A stretch of DNA of 64,000 nucleotides, taken from Echinococcus granulosus. Lineage: Eukaryota > Platyhelminthes > Cestoda > Cyclophyllidea > Taeniidae. The stretch spans positions 231,949 to 295,948 of the forward strand of contig NW_020170412.1 of assembly GCF_000524195.1 (NCBI RefSeq), read 5' to 3'. This document shows, one piece after another, positions 33,174-45,546 of the stretch. Both the position numbers and the translations under genes were made by a program. Below the pieces are notes generated by a model. It ran no database searches. It worked only from the letters and a program-made list of their open reading frames with translations, and had not been told where the DNA came from. Numbering within the stretch: the first letter of the stretch is position 1; each line of letters starts with the position of its first letter.

Positions 33174-35082
33174 CATTTTTAGTCGGAGAATGATTCCCCC
33201 GCCTTCCTTTCCGTTTGGATGTCTGTCTTCTCTCCTACATCTACTTCAGGTGAGATTGGAATCGCCTGTCCTTATCATAAATTCTGTAACCAATGGTCTG
33301 TCCGGTGACACTGGTACTGGTAGAATTGCCACTCATAAGTGAAAATAATCCCAGGAGGTCAAATCAGAAGTAAGAAAGTGGGGATCTTGGGACGTGTAGA
33401 CGGTGGGAGGAGCATGGCCCTGCTCCTCCGAGCCACTCGCTTAATCCAGAGCTTGACGATCGTCTCTAATATGTCAGGATGCAGGGTGGCTCATTGATCC
33501 GAAGACCCTGTTCCACATCACCTAGAAGATTGAGTCGTTTCGAATCGTTTTTATTTTGACTAAAAGAAAGCACTTCTGGCTAGACCAGGAGTCATCTGCT
33601 TCTGGATTCTTCACAGGTCTAATAAGGTTGCAACCGCGACGACTAAAGTGACAGTTTGTGTCAGGCTTGGTGTTCCTCGTTGAGGACCTTCACTTCATAA
33701 CTGTTTTTTCTTTCGATGGCCGAAAAAGTTGAGAAGCTTCAACTTTGTCTTTTTCTGCTTTATTTTTTGTAGCTGTACAACCATTGTCAACGGCATCCTC
33801 CCCATCATCAGCATTCCAAATCGTTCATTTCTTTGGGCAACCACATCACTCCTACTTGGTAATCTTACGGGGGAGTTTTTTTGTGTGATACATCGTCCCT
33901 CTCCTCTTCGTTAGCACACCTCGCCGATTCTTGAGCAGTTTAATGACTGCATCCATCCGCCCACGGTCCTTCTCTTGCTCCCTTGCCGCCACCTGTAAAG
34001 GTACGGCCGTATGTATGCGCAACTGTAACAATTACCATGATACTTTGTCTGACTTACTTTCAAACAGTTATGGCCTTCTTTGCCGTTGCAAGGGCGAGGA
34101 TTGTCTTGAATAGTATTTTTTTGGCGTCTTGCTAATGCACTGAATCCAAATAGCCTCTCTATGGCCTCTTTACTCTGTGCTCCGTCGTCTTCGCGTTTAG
34201 CGGCGAAGTCGTACACAAATTCTCAACGCGGCTGTAATTGCCTTCAGCCTTACCACTTCTCACCCAAAGACGTATTTGTAAAGCTTCAGCACCCCTGAAG
34301 CCTTTGGTGGAAAGAAGTTGAGTCGGGGGAGTTCGCCGTTTGAATGTCTTCGTTGCCATCATCTTCGCTGACATCCCGGGATGGCGATGGCTGTAATGCT
34401 TTCTAACTACGTCAAAGATGAGTAGTATCTTGTGGAGTTCTCCTTTGCGTAGAAGACTCTACGAGAAGGTCGAGAGCCCTCGCCCCGGTGTGATTGATGG
34501 CGAGCAGCTTGAATGTACGGAAATCGGTGTACGGAAGTGGGAGGATGGCAACTGAGGTAGCCAAGTGGCGCTCAGCTATCGGTGTCGAATTTCTGACTTG
34601 TGACGGGTCTAGATGCGGCAGGTATCCAAGCAGTGGTCGAGGGAATTGTGCATTCGCAGGTATTTAACTTTCTTCAAGATGCAGTTGTTGACAACTGAGT
34701 TAGTGCTCCCTCCTCAAGGCGACTACCTCGATTTCAGTCTAACTCAGAGGGACGTTGAATCAGTTAATTCCTCCAAAGGAATGCGGGATTCGTCAATGTC
34801 AATGGCAATAGTCATTCCTACACGTTGGGACTGCCTAGGCAGTTGAAATAAAGGTCTATGGAATGTGTAGGGAATCGCCTTGGAGTGGTTGCGTGAATCC
34901 GAAGCGGAAGAAGTGCTCTCGAAAACACCCCTGACAACATGGATGGGTTGATAAAACGCTGCAATAGGGTGTACTTCAAGGGAAAGCGAAGTGATACAAA
35001 CGAAGCTGAAGTAATTAGTTGAAGGTACGGGCAATTTTCCAGTCTTCGTGGTACACAGTGCCGAGACTTAAGCCATTTCACT

Positions 35083-35240
35083 CAAGCGTAACACTCCCTG
35101 AAGACGGGAGAAGGCAATACTAGGCACTGTTGAGGTAGAGGAGGGCTGCGGCTGCTGGTACGGTCCGGAGGGCATTTCGTCCAGCCGAAGTGCAGTGGCG
35201 GGTCTGAAGCAAAAGAACCAATCAAGGCACTTCATAGTCC
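35083..35240 (+). mobile_element. Diverged copy of the dispersed TG...CA repeat
   Basis: The blocks ACTCCCTGAAGACGGGAGAA, GGAGGGCTGCGGCTGCTGG and GTCCAGCCGAAGTGCAGTGG follow the order of the intact copies. The 5' end is blurred, lacking a clear TGTAGCG, and the 3' end is approximate. Confidence 0.5.
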
Positions 35241-35913
35241 CCTTCTTTTAAGCGTTGTCCACAGCGCTCCCCTTGGTCAGCTCCGTCGGCCATCGCAACG
35301 TAGTCGGTGCTGTAAGGTAAAACACCCACCAACGAACCGCGCCACTCCTTGAATTTGCGTGCAACGAAGACGATATTTGACAGCCACGTTGCTAAGCTCT
35401 CTTGACATTTCCACTGGCGATGGGGATTGCATTAGGGGAAGGGGAAATGCGCTGACCATTTTGTGTGTCCACCGGTAGTGGTAAGGGCGCTGGCCCAGAA
35501 GCGGAGTCGTCTAATGAGGATTAGACTTTCCGGCTATTCCCCTTTGACACTTTGTTCTTGCTTCAGTACTGTTCAACTGTCACTATTCGGGTTCTCTTCA
35601 GCCGGTGGAGGGGTGAAGGGAAGGCGGACATCTCTTTGACATCCTCATACTGGTACCGTAGAAAGCTCCGTAGCTAACTTTTCTAGATGAATCAAGGCTA
35701 GTGTCGCCTCGGTTGCCAATAAATTTCCTCCAGAACACGAGACTGGGGTAGTTGCCAAAGGTGGACGTTATTTCCAACCCTTCTGCGAGGGAGTGTCTCA
35801 ATTCCTCCCATCCGCGGTATAGACTCTTCTTCCGTCACACTCAGCTTTACCATTCAAGAATCGAAATCAGGGTACTTGCCCTTGGAATCCTGTTCGCTCA
35901 CCACTACCGTTAT

Positions 35914-36090
35914 TGTAGCGCCTCGAGTTTTTCCTGAAAAAGAAAGGAATTCATAACACTAGGACTTTAAATGCATTGCCGATGTACAGAAGTGCTGGAG
36001 GGCTACCAGGATGGCCCGAAGGCCATGCAGTCCAGCGAAGGTACAAAGGCGGAGCTTTCAGTACCATTGAAGGTGAGAGGCAGGGTTATC
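35914..36090 (+). mobile_element. Copy of the dispersed TG...CA repeat
   Basis: It starts TGTAGCGCCTCGAG and contains GCCGATGTACAGAAGTGCTG, then GGAGGGCTACCAGGATGG, then the perfect hairpin ATGGCCCGAAGGCCAT, then AGCGAAGGTACAAAGGCGGA. The 3' boundary is not clear. Confidence 0.6.
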
Positions 36091-37590
36091 CATCTGGATC
36101 CGTGACACTAGTTATGGGGCGGTGTTTTGTCCCAAACCAAAGGAGACAACTTCGTTCAACTTCACAGAACTGCAGAAACTCCAGACACACCTGGACTGAA
36201 AGGAGCCAGTTTGAAATTTAGACTTTCATGCCGACCTCATTACTCTGGTGCTTGTCTCAGTTAAGTTTAGAGGTGGTGGTGTTCACGGAGAACTTCAACC
36301 ATTCTTAAATGGAATAACGATGTCCGATGAACCGCGGTTGATGTGTTTGCTAGAAGAATCGCATTTGACGTAGACGAGGTTGACTTCCTTCATTCACAGA
36401 GATTACATCGTAGCCTTGTGACTTCGATGCATTTGTGGAGACTAACTTCTTCATTTGAAGTATTCATGTAATTGTTTATTTAACGCCTCGTTTGGATCTT
36501 AGTGGTAATGAAAGCTCTGCGATTGTGCCTCCGCTGGGTGGTTGAACCTGCGGGTCAAGCCTGTAGCCCCCTACACTCAGCGTTTTCCTATTTCAGAAAA
36601 GACCCGAAGAGCCGCATTGGTGACAGCAGAAGGACAGCTACCCCGACCCCTACTCCTAGATGCTAAACTTCAAAGCGATGGAAGAATTGTATGTGGTGTG
36701 GATGGAAGAATTTGAGACGTCCATTAACAGGAGGAATGAAAATGGCATCTACCTTCAGCAGCCACTCCAGTCCCATGTTCTGCAGACGTGTTGTAAACAA
36801 ATGAAGCAATACTAGCTGTGAACCATCTGGATAGGTTGATTACAATGCTTTCTACGGTTCCAGTATGTCGATGTCAAAGAGGGGGACGCTCGATACCTCC
36901 TCCACTTGTTCACTAGCTGGATGGAATGCAGATCGATATGATTGGACAGTAATGAAGTGAAAATAAGTTTACAAGGAGCAGCAAATGAGAAATTTTTTTC
37001 CCCCTGAGACTATTTTAAACCCTGTCCTTTGTTTAGACCAGTGTTCCAACGACTAGCAGTGGACATACGTAATGGCCTGTTCACCTCTCCTTCCTCCAAG
37101 AGAGTTGCCAAGCAAATTCAATAACAAGCTCGACTGGTTCGTGGGTCCTTTCCTTACAGCACCGACGTCATTGGGATTGCCGACGCTGGAGGTTGACTGC
37201 AGGCACAACACCGAGGGCAACATTTGAAAAAAGGAAGGGAGGTGTGGAATGCTTTGATTGTTTCTTCACCTCTTTGTATTTGTTACGCCGACACTTAAGG
37301 CACTGCAACTGTACTTCCAGGCCTCTGGACCGTGCCATTAGCCCTCAAGCCTCTCTGCAGATCGACAATGCACATTGTGCTTGAGCTTTGTGTCTTCCTT
37401 CGTCTTCAGAAAAGTCTCAAGAAGCCATAATAACATAGGTATGCCATGAGCGGGGCTTCATGCCATCAGTGTGGTACTGCAATTTGCTCCTCAAGATTTA
37501 GTTTGGTCGTAGACTTTTGTGAGCGTGATGTCAAACGCGGTCCACTTTGACACCTACTATTGCAAATGAAAGAAGAGGTGCGTTTATCGG

Positions 37591-37738
37591 TAGTGCTTCG
37601 AGTCTCCCTGATGGACAGAAGGGCTGGATGGGGGGATAGTCGGAAAGGGCCATTTCGCCCAGTGGAGGTACAATAGCTGAGCTTTAAGTGCCTATAAAAC
37701 CAAAAACAAAGAGTTAAACAATCAATGAGAGTGTTACG
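37591..37738 (+). mobile_element. Internally deleted copy of the dispersed repeat
   Basis: It starts TAGTGCTTCGAGTCTCCCTG, lacks the following A-rich block, and continues GAAGGGCTGGATGG, GGGCCATTTCGCCCAGTGG and AGGTACAATAGCTGAGCTTT. It ends near AGTGTTACG, like the GTGTTACA end of the intact copy. Confidence 0.5.
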
Positions 37739-38063
37739 CTATCATCCTTATACTTGAATCCTGAATCTCCTCCAACCGCCTGTATCACCTAGTTACAATT
37801 GTGCCTCAGAAGCACAGTTACCTAAACCGTGAAAGCATTTGAATCTTCAAACCAGGAAGAAATCCCCCTATTTGTGCATAGGCTGTCACTTTTAATGGTT
37901 CTGTTTATAAGTACGTGTACTATTTTTTACTTCGGACGCAAATAGACCCCAATATGCTTTCTTAATTAAGTCTAATTGTCCCTCGTTGGTCCCCCCCCCC
38001 GGGCTACCTACTGTACAAAAACACACACCCACACCCACGCCCCAGAACGGAAGTTCAGCCTTG

Positions 38064-38098
38064 TCTCTCTCTCTCTCTCTCGCTCTCTCTCTCTCTCC
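38064..38098 (+). repeat. (CT)n microsatellite
   Basis: An almost pure CT run of about 35 nt with one G interruption. It is flanked by CA-rich and CG-rich simple sequence (ACACACACCCACACCCACG upstream, CGCGCGCGTGCGCG-like downstream). Confidence 0.85.
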
Positions 38099-40967
38099 AC
38101 TATCCGCGCGCGTGCGCGTACTGCACTGCTGCTTGTCCGCTTCCAAGCCAAGGAGAGAGATCTACCTTGCCAATCTCCCTCTACGTGCAAGTGAACGCAT
38201 ATATATTGCCTTCCGGTAGTTAAATATCGGCATTAGTTCACCCCACCGCTCCAGAATGGTACTAGAGAGGGTGAGCAAGAGAGAGAATAGGTATTGTTTC
38301 CACCACCAGCCCCACTACTACTGCTCCAGATAGCCAGGTAGGCTTACAGCCAGGTGAGCATTTCCTGGGCTACATTGCGGTTACCATGGCTACGTGGGAC
38401 TAAACGATGTGTTTAAGTGGTACAAGTCAGGAGTGGGGTTGGTGAGGTGGCCGCGTGGGCGAGTGGGTTAGCCCAAGGACGGAAACAGATCAGACCAGTT
38501 GATAGGACTGTGCGTATGCGTACTCGCCTTTCTAATGAGGCAGACTCTCTGATAAGCTATTTCCGTTCTAGAGAACTCTTACAATACCTTCCGTTTTCTT
38601 GTCATAAAAAAAAGGAGGAAGAGGAGGGGGGAGGAGTGATGGTTCGGGTTTCTTGCTTAACCTCCTACCCTGTGTATGTGTGTGCGCCAGTCTCATTAAT
38701 CTTGGACCTCCAAAAAAGAAAAAGCTCAGTCAAAAAGAGCGGTGATGGAGGTTCCAAGGCTTGATAGCCTTTTTAAAAGCCTATGCATAGATGACCACAG
38801 GTGAGAGAGGATTAAGTCATCCCACTTAATTGATGAGGGTGTTCGGTGGAACTGCTGGCGAAACACGCTATTTCCTGCACCATTCGAATATTTTTTCTTC
38901 CACTTTGCCGAAAAGATGATTCTGGTGGAGGTAAAAATGTATGTACCAAATAACAAGACGAGATATCTGTGTACACAAGTTTTACCTCCCATAGCTATTA
39001 TCCATATCTCTTCCCTGCATCAATTCCAAGGTGAGAGCTCTCCTCACCGGAAGCAGTCGTAATGTGGACCCACGCCATGACGCCTAATCATGATGCGACG
39101 GTGGAAAAAAGTGATGGAGACACATTAACACCCAACACTCTCCTTTCCTCTGGTATTGTAGTGTGTTATCTTCTTCCCATCCTGACGATGATTGAGGAGA
39201 TGCGGATTTCGTTGTTCTGCTCCAACGACCCATTGCCAGCATTAATGTACAGTCGGTCCGCTATTCCTTCCCATTTCATTGGCATGGTGAATGCCTTCTA
39301 ACCAAACGCTGTACTTTTCGATGTGGGTGAATAAAAGAGTTCCCGTGGTCCACTTCAGTGATTGAGTATTTGGGCTTTTGGCCTAAGTCAGTTTGCAGTG
39401 TTGTTGAGACAGATTGTCTTTTTGAAAAAAGGCAGCTACCATGGAGGGTGGCAGGCTACGGCAATTATTTGACTGCGGAACACCTAAGTTTGGGTCATTT
39501 GTTCATGTTTAAGGTGTGGTATAAAAAAGCCATTCAATCAAAACCTTCGTGCGGTTTTCGGTGTAGCTCGCTGAACGGATACGTGTAATTCCGTCCCGCT
39601 GCTCTGAGACCTCTTGAGATCTTGGGTGAATCTAATGTGCAGTTCCAAGTCCACAAGCAGCTTCTCTCCAAATTTGGAGAATCACTGAGGGTTGGGTGCT
39701 GCAGCGTGTTGAGGACAATTGAGAGGCACCCACTATTCCTGATAATCAAGGCGAGTTGCAAGCGGCTGTTGATCCAAATCAGTACTAATTTTCGTGTCAA
39801 AAATAACGCTCGGTAGCGGCTACCTCATTTCCACTGGCATCAATAGAGGCGGAATGGTTGTGGAACTTAAGAAGCTAAGAAATAAAGGAACTAGGAAGGT
39901 AGGAAGTTAAGCGAAAGGGTGCCCGCCTGCTATGCATTAACAGCAAAATAATGGTAAGATTTAGGGACTAGACTCTCAACCCCTTGTTCTTCTTTTCGCA
40001 TAATACAACGGCAACGGAATGTCTGCGTTCCGGGTGACAGGCAGATTGAATAACCAAAATACTAACTTATGGTGACAAAAATGGGCCCTGGATTGCGACA
40101 TCGGTGGTGATGCCCCAAATGACCCACTGACTTAACAACATTTTCATTCTTCACATTCCTCCATTACCTCTTCCCAGCATTCAACACTCATATGTCAGAT
40201 TGACAGTCGGAAGGAAAGACTGGTAGAAGTAGAGGTGGGTAGGGTTGGGTTGTTTGCTTTCGGAGGCAAAGTATTTTTAATAGTAGAATCAGTAGCATCC
40301 ACGTTTTTTTCATGAAAATAGTCAAGTTGTACAATGCGGTAGTGAATATTTTATTAAATGAAATAATTTCTGAATCTTCCTTTTTATAGCAGCAGAATCT
40401 GAGACGCATTGACAAAATTCAGAAACCAGAAAACAAAGGTGTCGTGATCAAAGGGTGATTGTAGATTTGCCATTATTTTGCATCTGTTTAGTTAATGTGC
40501 CACTGGTGAACTTTTGAGAATCAATAACCACGGTTGAAATGACCTCTGGAGAAAGCAAAGTATATTCATTCTGAGAGCTACTTTGTAATCCTCGAATTAC
40601 CCTCCGAAAATGTAAAAATTCAGGGACGTTTGAAAATTGAATACGCAAAAAAAAGTAAGTGAGAATGAGGTCATTTCAACCATTATGGCCCAAGTTACTT
40701 TTAAATGGCGCTTAATTAATCAAAAAATCCCACACTCATTGTTTAATCCCCCCCTCCCACTCCCCTGCACCTCGAGCTAATTGGTGGAAAATCACCCAAT
40801 CGTTAATGAGCGCACTGTGCGGCACACGAGGGCAGGCTACAAAGCCGCTTCCGCCTCTCTCCCTCCCTCCCCCTCCCCATTTGTGGGACCATAATGGGGG
40901 CGGAAAGGAACTAGAAAAGCAAAGACTTGCACTTTTTGCCATAGCAAGTGGTCACTTCTGTCTGAGC

Positions 40968-43900
40968 ATGACCAAGAGACTGGCATCCTTCATGATTGAG
41001 GACCTTTTAATGCCCGAGATCGGCGACTCGACCAGTGCCGACAGCGAGGGAGATCTGCTGGATGAAATGGGCTACAATGGTGAGTTGACCGGTATTTTAT
41101 CCCATCTCACGACCCCTAACTGGCGATAAAAGCTGGGTATTATGCAAAAGGTGCGTTGACACCCATGGTTGTCCACAAAACCTACTTACTTTCATCCCCT
41201 CTACAGTGCAGTTCTTATTTATCTAAGGGCATCCTAACAGACACACTGAGCGACTTTCTGTTAGTCGTATATTCCTATAAGGATTTAGATGATGGAATGT
41301 TATCTTGTGCGTTCGTTGGTTTCGAATGGTGTGATTACTGGCTTTCATAGTGTCTAAAGGGCCCTCTATGGAGTATAATAAATAACGCGATCCAGGGAGC
41401 AGTGGTATTCAAATCTGTTCACTATAATGCTTAGTTTGTCCCGTTTGCTCCCAACTCTCCTGCTATTTTATCTCCATTAATATAAGATGATCAAAAGTAG
41501 GGCAGTGAAATATTACTGTCTTCGTATATTCTCTACATTGGATTTGCTTGACAAATCGCTCATTGTTCCCGACTTTTTTTAAACATGCTCTAATGCTGGT
41601 CCTCATGGAGTCTGCATTGCCTCCAAATATTCACCATTTTTTGTGAACTGTTAGTGTAAAATATACCGTAAACGAATAGAATAAGAGCTCTTCTTTCTAA
41701 ATTGCAATAACCAAAAGGGGTTTTCAAGCACTCTTTTTGAGCATTTATTCTAGTTTTGCAAAGTTTTAAAAGGGTTTAAATGGCAAAATCTTAAACCTGT
41801 TATATGTTTATAACATCAAATATTCTCGGGTCTGTAATCGAACCAAAATTTGTTTTTTATGGTAATTAGAAACCGTCGTAATTCATATTCTATCAAGTGA
41901 GCTAGTTAAAAAAGTAAATGTTTAATTTATCTGAACGTATAACACCCTCCAAACCTTTGAGTATGGACTTTACAACGGTAGCGTTTTGCTTTTTTTTGAA
42001 TATATTTGTCTTTTATTAAATCAAGTTACTGCTTAGACACAAAGAAGTCTGCCATATTTCAAGTACGTGTTCTTAAAAAGAGATAAATTCAGCCCATTTT
42101 CTCCATTATAAATATGAATATGAGTACTAATTTGCTGCTCTACTTATAACACTAAGAGTCTAAAATTAAATTCTACGTTTTCAACAGCTCAAGATAATTT
42201 GAACTTTACAGTCTAGCAGTATTCTACCTTATTTGTGGAAAAGGATAAAACATTTTTAGAAAATTTGCACACTTTTCTATAGAGCTTTATCATTTTGAAT
42301 AAAGTAGACTTTTTAACATAGGATACTTTATTATTTGTTTAACTATTACAGTTTCTAAACCTTGGGTTCCTTTACTGTAAGGAGTGAATATGTTTGGTCA
42401 TGCTAAATACACATGCATTTAAAGGTCACGATCATGCAAAACTTTTTAAACGAAATGGTAAAGGCAATGCCTACAAGTGACCATGAATACCCACGAGTTG
42501 AGTATGTTTGTTGATAGACCGACGTACTTCATCTCACCACCATAAAAGCGTTTTATTGTTTGCAACAAAATGCGCTACTGTTTCCCAATTTTCCGAACAA
42601 AGGTTGAGGTTTCCAAGTCGTCGTTTAGTTCCCTTTGAAGATGAAAGGAAAGCAATGGCTGCAACCTATTTTTTACAAATGTTTAAAAAACGGTGTAAGG
42701 TTTGTGGAAGCTTTGCATGTGACTCGGGGCATCTGGCAATATAGAAACTAGAATGCAGTGAGTCAAGTCACCATTTCTAATCATGTTATTTCACCCTAAA
42801 AGGTGTTCCATATTTCTTTATTAAGTGCTATATATGGCGATGGCGACTTGATTTTTTCCTTGGTACTCCTCAAAGCAGTAGTTTTAACGAAGACCATCGC
42901 TACCGGCACAATCAAAGCAGTAGTATCCAGAATGCATTGTACCCTCCTCATAGTCATTTAACAGGAAAATTTACTTTTGCTAGTAATTTTTTGCTGCATT
43001 TTTGTCATACCACTCGAGGATACTTTGAGTTAAGCAGTGCACTGACATTTGGGACTTTACAAATCCACAGTAGGGAAATCGGTTATTCATTTGGTACAAG
43101 AGACTAAAATAACTACATATTTGCCCATAAACAGTCAAATTTTCTGTGATATTCTACTCAAAGTTATAGTGCCGTATTCCCATTCTACCCTCAGTTTTCA
43201 GATATCTGGGTCGAGATGATTGATTTCCAGGCATCACATATTGTTGGAATGATGAGCTCTATAAACGATACAAAAGGCTGTGGGGGACCTGGGTTGGGGT
43301 TTGAGTTATCTCGGTTGTGAGGTCGAGCTAATTCGTCCGACCTCGACCTAAGGAAGTGCATTCAAGTAAATATACAGTATGCCAAATCTACAATTGGTTG
43401 GCAGTGAATTTTTCTTTGTAACCTGAGCGTTCCAAATGAGTCAGCCTTCCTGAACGTGGACAGCATCTCAAGCCGCCTTCAAATGATTTGTTACTTGAGA
43501 CCTGGGAATTACGTCTTTGAGGAAATAACCATAATCACCTTAGTTTTGGTAGACGCCAATGCACATGTTGTGGTCTCCACTCCAGATGACTACTGTAGCG
43601 CCCCGGACCTACCCTGAAGACGAGAGAAGACATAGTGCTTGGAAATAATGTGTATTGCCGACGTAGCGGAGGGCTGGATGTGTCTGCTTGCATGGCCCAG
43701 AGGCCAGGCTGCCCGGTAGAGCCCCTGAGTAGCCCATTACCAAGACAAGGAGTTAGACAAATATATAACATATTGCAACTACCAGTCAGTCAATGTAGAG
43801 GTCCTCAATCTTTCCTATCAAGAGCTTTCATCCAAAAAGTTTCTTTGTTCAGTACACAGAGAGGCGGAAAAGACGAAGACTACTCCACCAGCTACTGAGA

Positions 43901-44983
43901 TACCAATCACCACTACCACTACAAGCATTATCAGGAACGTCACTGCCATTCCCAAAACACTTCAACCGATTTAAATCATAAACTTAAAAGTGCTCCACGA
44001 ATTAATAATAAAACCCAAGTGAGAAATAAAAATCACGCTGTGCTTTTAGATATCCCTCAAAGAAACAACCACAGTCACCGCCACTGGCGCCATCACGAGC
44101 AGCACCAGCAAGGTCGCCACCAGTGCACTAGTCCACCCGACCAACAACAGGAGGAGGGGATGTCAAAGAAACCACGCAAAGCACGGACCGCCTTCACAGA
44201 CTCTCAGTTGAGTGAGTTAGAGAGAAACTTTGAGTCGCAGAAGTACCTCAGCGTGCAGGATCGTATTCAACTGGCCAATCGGCTCAAGCTGAACGACACG
44301 CAGGTGAAGACGTGGTACCAGAATCGCAGGTCTGTCCTCCTGACATTTACTACCCGAGTAGTAAGTGCTTACTCGTGAGGAGAGCATTTAAAATCGTCTC
44401 AATGTGCAATCTTTTTGGGATTTTTTCGTTTTTGTAACCAGAACATGAACAAATCCAAACTATCATAGAAAGAATACAAATATCGTAGACAGCGACAACG
44501 AGCCTGACTAAAAGGTACAATAACTGGTGAATAGAAAGCTTTAAAAATCGCACTTTTGTTAACGATAGGTGAATTTCCTTGTCGTACGTTTCTCCCTTTA
44601 GAACGAAATGGAAGCGTCAGACAGCAGTAGGCTTGGAGTTGCTCGCAGAGACAGGAAACTTCATAGCCGTTAAACGCATCCTCCAAACTAACCCCTACTG
44701 GGCCTCCCATCCCGCCACCGAGGGCATCCTCGCCAATATGGAGGCAATCTCAAAACAGGCGCCACACACCATCCCCACCGCTGGTAATTCAGTCTTGATG
44801 ACACCCTCAATGGATTTGCCACCGAGTCCCCTCCTTCCAGGTGACGCCGCAGCAAAGACGACGTCTGACGCACTGCGCCAATTCATTCAATCCCTCCTCA
44901 TTCCTCCACCCACCGGCCCCCTCCCATTGCCTGCGCCCCATTGGCCCGGACCAATCATGTCGCCTTCGCAGGGCTTCTGTTAG
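40968..44983 (+). CDS. BARHL: BarH-like homeobox transcription factor
   Basis: Exons 40968-41079, 44050-44329 and 44602-44983 join in phase to give about 257 aa. Bar-class homeodomain proteins act in neural and sensory fate. Exon 1 carries an eh1/FIL-like repressor motif, ASFMIEDLL at residues 6-14, matching the Phe-x-Ile-x-x-(I/L)-Leu motif at the N-terminus of BARHL proteins that recruits Groucho. The homeodomain (residues 79-138) shows [20 protein letters not shown] and [16 protein letters not shown], with the Bar-specific Thr47 and Tyr49. It continues into the conserved post-homeodomain block [12 protein letters not shown]. Intron 2 splits the Arg53 codon and intron 1 is 3 kb. Another in-frame ATG at 40806 could add 54 residues. 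A His/Gln-rich linker precedes the homeodomain, and the C-terminus is Pro-rich. Confidence 0.92.
41080..44049 (+). other. Intron 1 of BARHL (2.97 kb)
   Basis: It runs from AATG|GTGAGT to GCTTTTAG|AT. It is mostly AT-rich, with no coding segment recognised, and hosts an intact copy of the dispersed repeat at 43594-43777. As the long first intron of a developmental regulator it is a natural place for enhancers, but I see no specific motif. Confidence 0.6.
43594..43777 (+). mobile_element. Intact dispersed TG...CA repeat with 5-bp target-site duplication
   Basis: 184 bp, beginning TGTAGCGCCCCGGACC and ending ATATTGCA, flanked on both sides by ACTAC (43589-43593 and 43778-43782). It contains the common blocks CCTGAAGACGAGAGAAGACA, GGAGGGCTGG and the hairpin TGGCCCAGAGGCCA. 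TG...CA ends with a 4-6-bp duplication are typical of LTRs inserted by a retroviral-type integrase, so a solo LTR or an LTR-derived short element is the best reading. There is no coding sequence. Confidence 0.75.
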
Positions 44984-45046
44984 CTCAAATAATCAGGCCA
45001 GCACATAGCGCTACCAAACACAGCTTCGTCTTCTCCTTAAAGCAAG

Positions 45047-45052
45047 AATAAA
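45047..45052 (+). promoter_or_regulatory. Polyadenylation signal of BARHL
   Basis: AATAAA 64 nt after the BARHL stop codon at 44983, the only canonical hexamer close by on this strand. Confidence 0.7.
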
Positions 45053-45546
45053 GTAAACATAACTGCTTTTCCGAAAAAAACGTCCTAATATTTGTGGTCT
45101 GCTAACGTGGAGTCGCCGAGTGAATGATTTGGAGTAGAGAAGGGTCATTTATCAGTATAGGGAGTTTGCTAGCATAAAGGAAAAGTTCTTGAGTTCGAAC
45201 TAGGAGTCTTACAAACAAATACTTTCCGTCCACCTAACTCCAAGCGGTGCAGATGTCATCAAAATCACGATTCGTTACAACTAACCTTGGAAGGAACGTA
45301 CTATAACCAGGAAAACAAGCAGCATCTTTATCCGATGCGAATTCACCGAATCATCCCTTGCCTCAAGAGCGGAAGGCGGTTGGCATATAAGGTTCACTCA
45401 CTATTCAGTCTTTGACAATTTCTGCCTGCAATACAGTTTGTAAGCAACGGTCATCAAAATCTACGAGATATGCTATCACCGAATTTGAGAGTCTCTCAGA
45501 TAAGGAAAAAAACCCAACTGTCCTTTTTACTAATAAACTACCAAAA

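Larger units (their letters stand above)
33174..40967. other. Gene-poor region between SEC16 and BARHL
   Basis: About 7.8 kb with no gene I can support. It contains copies of the dispersed repeat at about 35083-35240, 35914-36090 and 37591-37738, a CT microsatellite at 38064 and poly-C near 37990. Overlapping minus-strand ORFs at 33911-34374 look as if one reading has shifted frame (a basic block with KTFKRRTPPTQ), which could be a decayed element; I cannot name it. A C-rich stretch before 40968 probably belongs to the BARHL promoter or 5' UTR. Confidence 0.45.

Noticed and set aside
37193..37384. C2H2-like zinc finger (ECFDCFFTSLYLLRRHLRHC)
   Set aside because: The second Cys to first His spacing is 10, not 12. 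There is only one unit and no supporting exon. Probably chance.
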